NCBI GenBank assembly: GCA_017551705.1
Contig: JAFZLA010000002.1
Span: 42,917-106,916, forward strand
DNA from: Treponema sp.
GTDB taxonomy: Bacteria; Spirochaetota; Spirochaetia; Treponematales; Treponemataceae
Direction: 5' to 3'
Length of the DNA stretch: 64,000 nt
Part shown: one piece after another, positions 1 to 8,755 of the stretch
How positions within the stretch are numbered: position 1 is the first letter of the stretch
How the letters are laid out: each line of letters starts with the position of its first letter
The notes under the pieces: model-generated
The model's input: the letters and a program-made list of their open reading frames with translations, nothing else
Databases searched by the model: none
Told to the model about the DNA's origin: nothing
Translations under genes and position numbers: made by a program

Positions 1-40
1 GTATACTACGATTGCAGGAATCAATCAAGGCAAGCGGGCG

Positions 41-1045
41 TTACAACTCCATGTCAGCGGCGTATGCATAAGAAATAACCTGCCCCTGTTGCGTCTCTTT
101 ATAGCCTTTTTCGTTATGGGAATAGTCCGCGATTTGCTTGGAGCCAAACGAAGCGAACTTTTTGTTCACCTCATCCAAAACGGCTATCTCTTCTTTAGAA
201 AGGCAGTCATCTATCTGCGCCCCGCCAATTTTAAGGATGTGCTTTTCATAACCGCTGTCCAACTGCTCAAATTCGGAAGAGATTATTCCCCTTTTTTCCA
301 AAATTCCGTACAAAATTTTATGCTGGTCAGGAACCGGGCCATACGGCAAATGAACATAGCGGGCGCCGGTCAAAGAAACGCCGTTGCGTTTGTAAAAAAG
401 CATGTCGCTGTAATTTAACAGTTTGTTCAACTTGACTATAAGAAGCTCCGGCGACCGCCTTATAAAAAACAAGACGCAAGAGGCGAACTTGTCAAAGTCA
501 AATTCCTTATAACCGTTTTCGATAGTAAGTTCCGAAGGAAAAAGCCTTGAAACATAGCCGTAGTCAAAATCTTCTGCCTGCGTTGATTTCAACGAGGCGA
601 GGCGCTCCTGCAGTTTTTGCAATTGCTTTTGGTCCAACAAAACTTCATTAAGCCGCAAAAACTCATGCATATTCTGAGGATCCTTTAGGAACGACAAAAG
701 ACAGTTATGCGCCTTGCTTTGCACCGCGCCAGACTCATAGCGGCGAATGGTCTTGTCGCTCCAGTCAAGCAGCTTTGCAAAGGAACGCTGGCTAAGGCCG
801 TATTGCTCCCGAATCGATATTATTTGTTTTGCGGTAAGGAGCTTGTGTTTATTTCTGTATGCGTCATACGCCAAAAGCAAGTTTGCGGAATCAAGCTCTT
901 CGTTGAAAATTATGGAACCGCAAGTTTTGCAAACGGCCACAGAAGCTTTTATTGTTATTTGCTCGCCATAAACAGGATATGACTCATCGACAGTCTTAAC
1001 GTCGTAATCAGTCATACTGTTGCATTTTTCGCAAAAACATTTCAT
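41..1045 (-). CDS. Antitoxin: MqsA-like zinc ribbon, HTH and Panacea (SocA/DUF4065) domain
   Basis: About 334 aa. The N-terminus has two CxxC-type pairs (Cys near residues 5-8 and 38-41) as in MqsA-like zinc ribbons. An Xre-type helix-turn-helix follows (about 70-115, with a LSQRSFAKLLDWSDKTIRRYE-like recognition region), then a C-terminal Panacea domain (about 200-310, motif around NKLLNYSDMLFYK and YGPVP). Panacea domains are known neutralising domains of diverse toxins. The ATG at 1045 is preferred over upstream starts because a GGGGGTG Shine-Dalgarno precedes it and it lies 10 bp after the toxin stop. It probably represses its own promoter through the HTH and neutralises the upstream-encoded toxin. 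The family call is confident; neutralisation of this partner is inferred from adjacency. Confidence 0.85.
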   Translation of the reverse strand: MKCFCEKCNSMTDYDVKTVDESYPVYGEQITIKASVAVCKTCGSIIFNEELDSANLLLAYDAYRNKHKLLTAKQIISIREQYGLSQRSFAKLLDWSDKTIRRYESGAVQSKAHNCLLSFLKDPQNMHEFLRLNEVLLDQKQLQKLQERLASLKSTQAEDFDYGYVSRLFPSELTIENGYKEFDFDKFASCVLFFIRRSPELLIVKLNKLLNYSDMLFYKRNGVSLTGARYVHLPYGPVPDQHKILYGILEKRGIISSEFEQLDSGYEKHILKIGGAQIDDCLSKEEIAVLDEVNKKFASFGSKQIADYSHNEKGYKETQQGQVISYAYAADMEL

Positions 1046-1055
1046 GTCACACCCC

Positions 1056-1373
1056 CTAATCATGAAAACTAATGCACTTAAGGATTTCGGAGCCGTCATT
1101 GGCTATGTCAATCTTAAGCTTTATATACAACTCTTTGCCTTCTATGACTCGCTTGAATATCCAAACATCTCCCGACGATGAATAATCCGGCTCCGGCCCT
1201 CTTTGGTAATCAAGAAGGTCTAGGGAAAGAATCTCATCCTTAACTTCTTTTACAGTAAGCCCCATATTTGACAAGGCGTCAAGATTCTTTTTTCTTGGAA
1301 CAAAAGTCCATGATCCGGAAGAAACCAGTTGTTTTACCTTTGAAAGATATTGCAAAATAAGTTTTCCCGGCAA
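1056..1373 (-). CDS. MqsR-like toxin of a type II toxin-antitoxin pair
   Basis: About 105 aa, first gene of a two-gene operon with the Panacea antitoxin. The pattern of an N-terminal helix, a central GDVWIFKR strand, YIKLKI and a terminal ISFHD strand resembles MqsR/RelE-fold mRNA interferases, which cleave mRNA. The start is TTG at 1373: an AGGAGAGG Shine-Dalgarno lies 6 bases upstream and no suitable ATG exists. Toxin-first order is typical of MqsRA. The toxin is divergent enough that catalytic residues cannot be named with certainty. Confidence 0.7.
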   Translation of the reverse strand: MPGKLILQYLSKVKQLVSSGSWTFVPRKKNLDALSNMGLTVKEVKDEILSLDLLDYQRGPEPDYSSSGDVWIFKRVIEGKELYIKLKIDIANDGSEILKCISFHD

Positions 1374-1396
1374 GCTTTTCCTCTCCTATTAAGTAT

Positions 1397-1425
1397 AGTA
1401 TAACGCGGAGATGGAAAAAAGTCAA
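1397..1425 (-). promoter_or_regulatory. Sigma70-type promoter of the toxin-antitoxin operon
   Basis: Read on the minus strand: TTGACT (1425-1420), a 17-base spacer, TATACT (1402-1397). The toxin TTG start is 24 bases past the -10 box, with its Shine-Dalgarno in between. Confidence 0.8.
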
Positions 1426-1432
1426 GTATTTT

Positions 1433-1448
1433 GCGGTAATTTTACCGC
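1433..1448. promoter_or_regulatory. Palindromic operator candidate upstream of the toxin-antitoxin promoter
   Basis: A perfect inverted repeat with 7-base arms GCGGTAA / TTACCGC around a TT centre. It lies 7 bases upstream of the -35 box of the toxin-antitoxin promoter and between two divergent promoters. Its size suits an HTH dimer such as the adjacent antitoxin, so it may autoregulate the operon and possibly affect the glycosyltransferase on the other side. Binding is inferred. Confidence 0.55.
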
Positions 1449-1474
1449 GTATTTTCTTAAAATCAAAAAAACTC

Positions 1475-1503
1475 TTGAAACAGAGGCGATTTTCACTTAT
1501 ACT
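1475..1503 (+). promoter_or_regulatory. Sigma70-type promoter directly before a glycosyltransferase start
   Basis: TTGAAA (1475-1480), a 17-base spacer, TATACT (1498-1503). The ATG at 1510 lies only 6 bases beyond the -10 box, about where transcription should begin, and no Shine-Dalgarno is present. This suggests a leaderless transcript. Confidence 0.7.
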
Positions 1504-1509
1504 TCTAGC

Positions 1510-2424
1510 ATGGGTTTGGTCAAGAAAGCTAGAAAACTATTGCACTCTAAACACAAATTTCAAAAATTCGCAACAAAACTCAAAAACATGGGCTATTCCA
1601 TGCGCTGCGCCCGACTTGTGTCTTTTGTCAAAAAAGCCCCCCCTTCTTATGGCCTCAACGACAGCCAACAGCGACGGCAAAAGATAATCGTGTCTCTGAC
1701 CAGCTACCCGGCAAGGTTTGGCTCGATTTACTTGTGCCTAAAAAGCTTGCTTTTGCAGTCCGCAAAGCCGGACAAAATCATATTGTGGCTTGCCTGCGAC
1801 CAAGGCCAAGTGACGCAAGAGATGAAGTCTTTGGAACAATACGGACTGACGATAGTTTGCGGAGTGGAAGACCTAAAGCCGCACAAAAAATACTTTTATT
1901 CAATGCAAGAGTTCCCCAACGACCTAATAATCACTGTTGACGACGACGTGATTTACCCGCAAGACTTGGTCGCCTCGCTTTTGCAAACCAACGCCAAGAA
2001 TCCTGGCTGCGTTTGCGCGCGGCGCGTCCACAAAATCACCTTTGGCGCGGACGCAAAAATCAATCCTTATTCAAAGTGGATTGACAAATGCAAAAAAGAG
2101 CGCGCGCCATCGTTCCTTCTTATACCCACAGGAGTCGGAGGCGTTTTGTACCCGCCAAACAGCCTTGACAAGCGCGTCTTTGACAAAGCGCTAATCAAAT
2201 CCCATTGCCTTATGGCCGACGACATTTGGCTAAAAACAATGGAACTGCTTAACGGAACAAAGGTCGCCTGGGTAAAAAACAACATCTTGACGCCCCCATA
2301 CACAGAGCGCTCCCAAGAGACCGCCCTGTATTTGGACAACGTCCACCAAAACAAAAACGACGAATATGTCAACAATATGATGGATTTGTACGGCGAGGAA
2401 TTGAAGGCTAAGGGATTTTTTTAG
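1510..2424 (+). CDS. Putative glycosyltransferase, GT-A fold
   Basis: About 304 aa. After a basic N-terminal stretch, a nucleotide-sugar transferase-like domain begins with IIVSLTSYPARFGSIYLCLKS. A DxD-type motif follows in ITVDDDVIYP, then GGVLYPP and an acidic ADDIWLK motif, as in small GT-A enzymes encoded in O-antigen clusters. The ATG at 1510 is chosen because of its promoter placement; the reading frame is open further upstream to 1411, but that would overlap the promoter. The gene carries a C7 run near 1637. Its stop overlaps that of the convergent gtrA-like gene, leaving no room for a terminator. The acceptor sugar cannot be predicted. Confidence 0.75.
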   Translation: MGLVKKARKLLHSKHKFQKFATKLKNMGYSMRCARLVSFVKKAPPSYGLNDSQQRRQKIIVSLTSYPARFGSIYLCLKSLLLQSAKPDKIILWLACDQGQVTQEMKSLEQYGLTIVCGVEDLKPHKKYFYSMQEFPNDLIITVDDDVIYPQDLVASLLQTNAKNPGCVCARRVHKITFGADAKINPYSKWIDKCKKERAPSFLLIPTGVGGVLYPPNSLDKRVFDKALIKSHCLMADDIWLKTMELLNGTKVAWVKNNILTPPYTERSQETALYLDNVHQNKNDEYVNNMMDLYGEELKAKGFF

Positions 2425-2825
2425 CGGGCCGTCTTATCAGCTTTCTTAAAGACAAAAAAATTGGACGCGATAAAATTAAACAGCATGGCCACAAGAATGC
2501 CTATTCCCTGCGGAATTACTTTGTACTGCCAAGAAAAGCTTCTGATCAAAAGATTCAAGACCGTCAGATTAATCGCCAGGCCAAACAAGGACGCAAGCAA
2601 AAACTTTGCCCACAGCGCAAAGGACAAGCCCTGCTCTTTGTTTTGGACCTTAAAAGTCCACAAATGGTTGATAATGTAATTTTGAGTGCAAGCCACTAAA
2701 AAGCAGCCGACGCTGACAAATGTCGGATTTAGTCCAATCAAGTCCGAAAAAACAAAAAAGAGAGACAAATTTGTAATTGTTCCAAGTCCGCCAGTAACGC
2801 CAAACTTTATAATTTTTTTAAGCAT
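2421..2825 (-). CDS. GtrA-like small membrane protein
   Basis: About 134 aa with four predicted transmembrane helices and the GtrA start KKIIKFGVTGGLGTITNLSLFF. GtrA proteins are thought to assist movement of polyprenyl-phosphate-linked sugar across the inner membrane. The ATG at 2825 overlaps the end of the upstream polyprenyl-phosphate sugar synthase by 8 bases, so the two are translationally coupled, the usual GtrB-GtrA arrangement. A longer frame from 2858 exists but would run far into the upstream gene. Confidence 0.85.
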   Translation of the reverse strand: MLKKIIKFGVTGGLGTITNLSLFFVFSDLIGLNPTFVSVGCFLVACTQNYIINHLWTFKVQNKEQGLSFALWAKFLLASLFGLAINLTVLNLLIRSFSWQYKVIPQGIGILVAMLFNFIASNFFVFKKADKTAR

Positions 2826-3531
2826 TGCGGATTCTCCATACCGCTTTGAGGGCTTCAAAGAAGATTCCCTTGCTCATCTTTGAAACTCCGGCAACCCTGT
2901 CAGGAAAGACAATCGGAATTTCTTTTATTGAGCATCCAGCCTTATAAGCTTTGTATTTCATTTCTATTTGGAACGAATATCCTTTTGAAATTATTGTTTC
3001 CAAGCCGATTTTTTCAAGCGCCGACTTGCGCCACATATTAAAGCCGCCGGTCAAATCCTTTATTGGACAGCCCAAAATAAGGCGGGAATACAAGGAGCCG
3101 CCTTTGGAGATGAAATTTCTTAAAGCCGACCAGCCTTCCACGGAGCCCCCTTTTACATTGCGGGAACCAATCGCTAGCTCGTTTGTTTGAATTGCGTCGT
3201 AAAGTAGCGGCAAATACTCCGGCTTGTGCGAAAAATCAGCGTCCATTTCGCAAAAAACGTCAAAGCCGCGCTCAAAGCCCCATTTAAAGCCCGTTATATA
3301 CGCGTCGGCAAGACCATTTTTTGAGCTTCGCTCCAAAATTTCCAGCCGCCCCCCCCCAGTCATATTTATAGTTTTTTGCATCTCTTTTACCGCGGCCGCA
3401 GTACCGTCTGGAGAACCGTCGTCGACAACCAAAATAGAGGCGTTTTTCGGAATGACAGCCAAAACCTCCGGGACAATTGTTGTTATATTGTCAATTTCAT
3501 TATAAGTGGGAATTATTACAAGCAATTTCAT
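2818..3531 (-). CDS. Polyprenyl-phosphate hexosyltransferase (dolichol-phosphate mannosyltransferase-like GT2)
   Basis: About 237 aa, the length of the soluble DPM1 type with no C-terminal membrane anchors. The GT2 start is LLVIIPTYNEIDNI, with ILVVDDGSPDGT, the catalytic CEMDADFSHKP and LTGGFNMWRKS. It should transfer a hexose from a nucleotide sugar to undecaprenyl phosphate, and the coupled GtrA protein would act next. The codons for residues 59-61 contain a run of nine G (3349-3357) inside the GT domain; gain or loss of one base would truncate the enzyme, so it may be phase variable and is in frame here. Confidence 0.88.
   Translation of the reverse strand: MKLLVIIPTYNEIDNITTIVPEVLAVIPKNASILVVDDGSPDGTAAAVKEMQKTINMTGGGRLEILERSSKNGLADAYITGFKWGFERGFDVFCEMDADFSHKPEYLPLLYDAIQTNELAIGSRNVKGGSVEGWSALRNFISKGGSLYSRLILGCPIKDLTGGFNMWRKSALEKIGLETIISKGYSFQIEMKYKAYKAGCSIKEIPIVFPDRVAGVSKMSKGIFFEALKAVWRIRNA
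3349..3357 (-). repeat. Poly-G(9) tract inside a GT2 gene
   Basis: Nine consecutive C on the plus strand, nine G on the coding strand, falling in the codons after ATG ACT of the DPM-like gene. Homopolymers of this length are prone to slippage. The present length keeps the frame open. Confidence 0.8.
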
Positions 3532-3572
3532 ATTGAAAGGTTCTCCATTAAGCGCTATGCTTAGTTGATTCT

Positions 3573-3601
3573 ATTATAATTTATAGAAAAAATATATTCA
3601 A
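3573..3601 (-). promoter_or_regulatory. Sigma70-type promoter of the DPM-like/gtrA pair
   Basis: Minus strand TTGAAT (3601-3596), a 17-base spacer, TATAAT (3578-3573). The start codon at 3531 follows an untranslated leader of about 35 bases that contains a GGAG Shine-Dalgarno. Confidence 0.75.
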
Positions 3602-3613
3602 GCGGATTAAAAC

Positions 3614-5425
3614 ATGAAAGGCGGACCAAACCAAGAACAATTTTCAAACATGACGTTGGTGATTTTTAAAATTTGCGCCATAGCGTGCTTTGCGGCCTTT
3701 GTTTTGTCCGCGCTTTTTCTTTTTGACGGAGTTCAGGAGCGCATGATAGCCTTTGGCCAAAAACTGGCGGGACGAACGCTGGACGCGGAGCATTGGCATA
3801 AAATCATAAAAATGCGGACAAAATTCTTTATGTTCTTTTCTCTTGCAATCGGCGCCGCGTTTGTTTTGATGTCGCTTTTAAAATTTGAGCCGCAGTCGGA
3901 TTTTAAATTAAACTTTGCGCTAGACAAAACTTTGTCGAGCGACAAAAGATTCTTGATTCCGGCGGCCTGCGTTTTTATATTATTGTCAATTTTGCAATTC
4001 TACTGGCTGGCGCAAAAAAAGACATATCATATTGACGAATTATACGAAATTGGAATTGTCAACCGCAACGAATACGGCTTTTGGAACGGCGACCTGTTTT
4101 ACAGCCACAAGGACTTTGATTCCGCTGTTCCATACACGGGAAAAGAGATAAAAGAAAAGGCTTTTTTTGACGACGGCTCGATAAAGGACGCCTTGTCGGA
4201 CAGCTTTCACCTATATTTTAACTGCAATGACGGAGCGCACACAGGCACTTACTACATTCTCCAAAGGCTGGCCTTTTTGGGAGCAAAGACATGCAATCAA
4301 GCCCAAATATTCTTAAGGTCGTTCGCGCTAAACTATTTGCTGTTTGCGCTTTGCTTTTATTTTGCGCTCTTGCTTTTTTACAAACTGACCTCCAGCAAGT
4401 TTTTGACGCTTGTATTGCTGGCCGCGGCCTTTGCCAACCCAAACGCCATTGGAAACGTCTTGTTTTTTAGGCCCTTCATCCTACAAGAGCTTGGGATGCT
4501 GGTCTTTGCCTGCGTCTTTGTCTTTCACAACCAAGCGATAGAAGCTGGAATGCCCATATCAACAAAGCGCAATTTTGTCATCTCAAGCGCTTGCGTTGGC
4601 CTTGCGCTAGTGTCGGAATACTTTTCGCTTTTCTTTGTGGCCTTTTTGGGCTTGGCCGCGATATTGCAATGCGTAAGGTTCAAGCGGCAAAAAGACATAA
4701 TTTATTTTGCGGACATTTTCTTCGCCGGAATCATAGCGGCCAAACTGTTGTACTTAGATTATGGCTTGGGCTTTTTTGACGAAAGGACGCCGACCAGCCT
4801 AATGCAAAGCCTTGTAACAGGCATAAAGACAAGCGTTGTTATGTTGGACAAATATTTTATCGCAGCGCCAATCTTCGCAGCCCTTTTGGCGGCCAACTGC
4901 GCGCTGGCCCTGGCTCAAAAAAACAAAAGACATTCTTCCGCGCAAATCGTGGCAGGGGCGGCCCTTTTGTGGATTTTGGCATGCAACTTTTTTGCCCCGT
5001 TTAAGTTCGAGCCAAGATACACGGCGCCGGCCTTTGTTTACTTGCCCTTGGTTTTAATCCCGTTTTTTGACGCAGCTACAAAAACAAAAAAATCCGCGTT
5101 GGCTTGCGTCCAAATAGTTGCGACAATCCTCATAGCGTCAAAATCACTGCCACTTGCAAGCAACGCGCAAAGCATTCCCCACTTGGACGACGCCCACAAA
5201 ACGCATTCAAGCGTCCAATACAACAAAACGCCGGACATCCCCGTAGTGTTTTTTTGCCCCACAAACTACACAGCCATTTTTCCTTACTTAAACGACAAAC
5301 AAACATATTATTTTGTAGATTCCATCGAGGACATTGAAAAAATCGAGGGATTGAATGAATATTGGCGAGTCACTTATTATGACCGCTCCAAACGCATAGA
5401 CGAACGGCTAAGGAGAAAACAATGA
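3614..5425 (+). CDS. Polytopic membrane protein, probable GT-C glycosyltransferase
   Basis: About 603 aa with roughly 11-13 hydrophobic helices. After two N-terminal helices a HIDELYEIG motif sits in a long extracytoplasmic loop, similar to the acidic D/E loop of GT-C enzymes that use lipid-linked sugars. Residues about 25-50 share a pattern (V.E.I.FG, then GR.L, then WH) with the membrane protein encoded at 8748-10268. Its stop overlaps the next gene's ATG by 4 bases (ATGA), so both are one operon. No clear promoter was found upstream; the TATAAT at 3575 is better explained by the divergent promoter. Substrate unknown. Confidence 0.65.
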   Translation: MKGGPNQEQFSNMTLVIFKICAIACFAAFVLSALFLFDGVQERMIAFGQKLAGRTLDAEHWHKIIKMRTKFFMFFSLAIGAAFVLMSLLKFEPQSDFKLNFALDKTLSSDKRFLIPAACVFILLSILQFYWLAQKKTYHIDELYEIGIVNRNEYGFWNGDLFYSHKDFDSAVPYTGKEIKEKAFFDDGSIKDALSDSFHLYFNCNDGAHTGTYYILQRLAFLGAKTCNQAQIFLRSFALNYLLFALCFYFALLLFYKLTSSKFLTLVLLAAAFANPNAIGNVLFFRPFILQELGMLVFACVFVFHNQAIEAGMPISTKRNFVISSACVGLALVSEYFSLFFVAFLGLAAILQCVRFKRQKDIIYFADIFFAGIIAAKLLYLDYGLGFFDERTPTSLMQSLVTGIKTSVVMLDKYFIAAPIFAALLAANCALALAQKNKRHSSAQIVAGAALLWILACNFFAPFKFEPRYTAPAFVYLPLVLIPFFDAATKTKKSALACVQIVATILIASKSLPLASNAQSIPHLDDAHKTHSSVQYNKTPDIPVVFFCPTNYTAIFPYLNDKQTYYFVDSIEDIEKIEGLNEYWRVTYYDRSKRIDERLRRKQ

Positions 5426-7617
5426 ATATTCTTTTTGACTGCGTGTCGCTGCAAAAATTTGTAGGCGGCGGCTCGGAATACACGCTGTATTTTTTTGACA
5501 AGCTTTTGGAACGGGCAAAAAAGGGCCAAATCAACCTATACGGCGTATACTCTTCCGAATACAACATGGATTTTTACAAAAAGTATGTTGACGGCTACGA
5601 TTTAGAGCTGGTGGACATCAACAAAGGCGGCCTTAACGATTTTATAAAACAAAACAGCATAGATACCTTTTATATTGGAATCCCGCAGCGATACTACACT
5701 TACGATTTGTCAGACATCACATGCCGCATCGTCGTCACCTGCCACGACGCAAGCGAAATGGTTTTGCTGTACGACAAAAAATACGCAAGCTATGCAAGGC
5801 GCAGTCTGGAGCCGCACGCACATCCAAAAGTTCAATTTGTCAAAGAGTTTATAAAATACTTTGTCCACTACTTTATAGACAAAAAATACGAAAAATCAAT
5901 CATAACAAAATTCAAAAACCTAGAAAAACTCTTTCAAAAAGACAATGTCCACATAGTCACAGTCTCCAACTACAGCAAGTACAGCTTGCTGTATTACTTT
6001 AACGGCATAGCCAACCCCATACAAGTCTTCACTCCGCCGCATAAACTGTTGGACGCCAACTTAGAAAATGAAATACAAAACAAAGAGTTAAAGTCTTTGA
6101 TTGACAACAATAAAAAATACATCTTGATGGTAAGCTGCACAAGATTCCATAAAAACGCCGCCCTGCTGGTTGACCAATGGGATCAATTTAACAATATGAC
6201 CAACGGCGAATACTACGGCGTATTGGTCGGCAATGTTAGCGTGAACAAAAAAAACATTGTCCAACTGCCCTTTTTGTCCACAAGCGACTTGGAGCAAGCG
6301 TACAAAAACGCCTACGCATTTGTGTTCGCCTCGGTAGCCGAAGGCTATGGCTACCCGCCGATGGAAGCGATGAAGTATGGCATACCCGTCGCCTGCTCAA
6401 ACGTTACCAGCATGCCTGAGATTTACAAAGATTCTGTAATATACTTTAGCCCCTACTACCGCGAAGACCTTTTTAGGGCGCTTTTGACGATAATCCAAAA
6501 GCATGATGAATACAAAGAAAAGTCGCTCAAAAAATATAAAGAAATAGCCAAAAAGCAAAACAAAGACGCAAAAGCACTGGAAGAATTTATCCTTGGAAAT
6601 GCTCCAGCAAAAACTTTGGCGCAAAATGGCAAAAAATCAGTCGCGATTTCAATCATCACCCCAGTTTACAACAACCAAAATTATCTCTTGCGCTGCCTCA
6701 ACTCCATAAAGGATCAGACATTAAAAAACTTTGAGGTGATTCTTGTTGACGACGGCTCAACTGACCAATCCGCCAAAATTTTGGACGACTTTGCAAAAAA
6801 AGACCCGCGCTTTAAGGTCTATCATAAAGCGAATGAAGGCGTCACAAAGTCAAGATTCTACGGCGTCAAGCGCGCCAAGGGAGAATACATCGCATGGGTT
6901 GACAGCGATGACTATATTGACCCGACACACTTGGAATTGCTTTACAATGCCATAAAAAAACAAAACGCCGACATTTGCGTGTGTAACTTTACAAAAGAGG
7001 ATTCAAGCGGCTCCACAAAGTATTACGAAACAATCCAAGACCTTGCAAATCCGCTTTCTAGTTTGATAGAAAAATGTTCCTGCCGTGGCTGCCTATGGAC
7101 AAAGCTTGCGCGCAGAACGCTTTATTCGCAAAACGTCCTGTTCCCAGAACAGGAAATCAACTGCTGGGAAGACATAATTATTACAGCCAACCTTTATTAT
7201 AACGCCAAGAAAACCGTTCACATTCCAATCTTTACCTACCATGTAAACGATTTGAACAAAATGTCCATAACAAGAAACAAAAAAAATTATGAAAACAACA
7301 CATACGACACAATAAATGTAGTCAAGTATTTTGCCTCGGACAAAAGATTCAAAGACATCAACCTTTTGAGCATAAAATACAAGACAAAATATTACATTTT
7401 ATTGAACAATTACATGACCCAAAAGAAAATACCAAAAGATTTTTACAATCTTTTTTTGCAAAAAAACGATTACAAGGCTTTGGCAGATCTTTTAAAAATT
7501 GAACATGTAAAATCCGGCTGGCGTTTTATAGAGTTTTTCTTGATTCTTGCAAACATCAAGATTTTGGCAAAACCCGTGCACGCTCTTTTTGCAACAATTC
7601 GAAACAAAAGGCAGTAA
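5422..7617 (+). CDS. Two-domain glycosyltransferase (GT4-type then GT2)
   Basis: About 731 aa. The N-terminal half is GT-B/GT4-like: LMVSCTRFHKNAALL starts the donor lobe and FASVAEGYGYPPMEAMKYGIP is the EX7E-type nucleotide-sugar site, followed by VTSMPEIYKDSV. From about residue 405 a GT2 domain begins with ISIITPVYNNQNYLLRCLNSI, VILVDDGSTDQS and the WVDSDDYIDP catalytic motif. Such fusions add two successive sugars. Its stop is one base from that of the convergent gene at 7619, so there is no terminator space. Confidence 0.88.
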   Translation: MNILFDCVSLQKFVGGGSEYTLYFFDKLLERAKKGQINLYGVYSSEYNMDFYKKYVDGYDLELVDINKGGLNDFIKQNSIDTFYIGIPQRYYTYDLSDITCRIVVTCHDASEMVLLYDKKYASYARRSLEPHAHPKVQFVKEFIKYFVHYFIDKKYEKSIITKFKNLEKLFQKDNVHIVTVSNYSKYSLLYYFNGIANPIQVFTPPHKLLDANLENEIQNKELKSLIDNNKKYILMVSCTRFHKNAALLVDQWDQFNNMTNGEYYGVLVGNVSVNKKNIVQLPFLSTSDLEQAYKNAYAFVFASVAEGYGYPPMEAMKYGIPVACSNVTSMPEIYKDSVIYFSPYYREDLFRALLTIIQKHDEYKEKSLKKYKEIAKKQNKDAKALEEFILGNAPAKTLAQNGKKSVAISIITPVYNNQNYLLRCLNSIKDQTLKNFEVILVDDGSTDQSAKILDDFAKKDPRFKVYHKANEGVTKSRFYGVKRAKGEYIAWVDSDDYIDPTHLELLYNAIKKQNADICVCNFTKEDSSGSTKYYETIQDLANPLSSLIEKCSCRGCLWTKLARRTLYSQNVLFPEQEINCWEDIIITANLYYNAKKTVHIPIFTYHVNDLNKMSITRNKKNYENNTYDTINVVKYFASDKRFKDINLLSIKYKTKYYILLNNYMTQKKIPKDFYNLFLQKNDYKALADLLKIEHVKSGWRFIEFFLILANIKILAKPVHALFATIRNKRQ

Positions 7618-7618
7618 A

Positions 7619-8755
7619 TTAAAACCTATATGTCAACAAGCGCCAATACCGCATGATGCGGCCTCTTGCAACATACAAAAAGCGGAACTTGTCTAAAAAT
7701 TCACAAATTTTCAATCCAAGATTTGTCACGACTCGCCTAAAAACAGGGCGTTTTCCAAAGAAAAAATCATATCCTGTTTTTCCAAGAAGAACGTCCAAAT
7801 AATAACTAAAAATCTCATGGTCAATATGTGGAAAGCACCTAAAGACGCTCCGCCTTGCTTCTATATAAAACTTGCGGATTGCGTTTGCAAAAGACATCTC
7901 GTTGCGATACTCGGGATTTTGGACCATCTCAAGCATTTTTGACAAGGGAGTCCCCCAACGCTCAAAACTTACGGTGTCAAAATCCTTTGACGCCCAATTT
8001 AAGATGTCAGGGCTGGGATCGGGACCCAAAAAGTCAACTCCAAAACGCAGCGTGCGTAATTTTCTCCCAGCGTAAAAACCTTTATAAAATTTGTCGCAAT
8101 AGGATCCAAAAGTTTCATACTCAGAAAAAAAGCGCTGGTCTTTTTTTATATAATCGTGAACAAGCAAATCGGACGCGGCAAGAATTTTTTGCCAAAAAAA
8201 TTCTCCCTCATACTTTTGCAGATCTTCTATTTTATCCAACATTTCGCGAGTCATCGCGGTGTTAAACAGCATGTGCTCCGAAACAAAGGACTCGCGTTTC
8301 GATTTTTTAATGCCAAACAAATTCTTTATGGTTCTAAAGTAAGCGTAAAAATACTCCCGCTTAAGCGTAAAATACGGCCTGCCGTCTTTTGCAAAAAAAG
8401 GGATTGGATTTAACGGAATGGTGTCGCCGTCCCAAACCAAGTAATAGTCGTCCTTGCATATTCTGGCGATGCCCAGTTTGATGAACTGCTGCAAAAACCA
8501 ACCAGCGTTATTTGGAATTGCGCCAAACTTGACAAGGCAATCCTTGACAGCGTCATAAGTGATCCCGCAAGACTCTTTTAGAGCCGCGCTTTCGTCCAAA
8601 AACTTGCAGCCCTGCAAATCGTTATGTAAAACAGCCGCCGAAGACACAATCACAACATTCCTGGCGCCCAAGTTCTTTTTTATGTACGGCAAAGACTTGT
8701 TGACAATGGGCCAATCCTTGCTGGCGATTATAATGTAGACATCGTAATTATTCAT
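7619..8755 (-). CDS. DUF6492-type putative glycosyltransferase
   Basis: About 378 aa. Features are an N-terminal YDVYIIIASKDWPIVNKSL strand-turn, GWFLQQFIKLGIA and the DxD-like YLVWDGDTIPLNP, typical of DUF6492 GT-A-fold proteins in polysaccharide clusters. It is the last gene of a tightly overlapping operon; its ATG lies within the end of the upstream gene and is preceded by GGGAGGAAGC. The family match is recalled and the reaction is not established. Confidence 0.7.
   Translation of the reverse strand: MNNYDVYIIIASKDWPIVNKSLPYIKKNLGARNVVIVSSAAVLHNDLQGCKFLDESAALKESCGITYDAVKDCLVKFGAIPNNAGWFLQQFIKLGIARICKDDYYLVWDGDTIPLNPIPFFAKDGRPYFTLKREYFYAYFRTIKNLFGIKKSKRESFVSEHMLFNTAMTREMLDKIEDLQKYEGEFFWQKILAASDLLVHDYIKKDQRFFSEYETFGSYCDKFYKGFYAGRKLRTLRFGVDFLGPDPSPDILNWASKDFDTVSFERWGTPLSKMLEMVQNPEYRNEMSFANAIRKFYIEARRSVFRCFPHIDHEIFSYYLDVLLGKTGYDFFFGKRPVFRRVVTNLGLKICEFLDKFRFLYVARGRIMRYWRLLTYRF

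Noticed and set aside
41..1099. Longer antitoxin starting at 1099
   Set aside because: It would overlap the toxin stop by over 40 bases, while the ATG at 1045 has a strong Shine-Dalgarno and begins the zinc domain.
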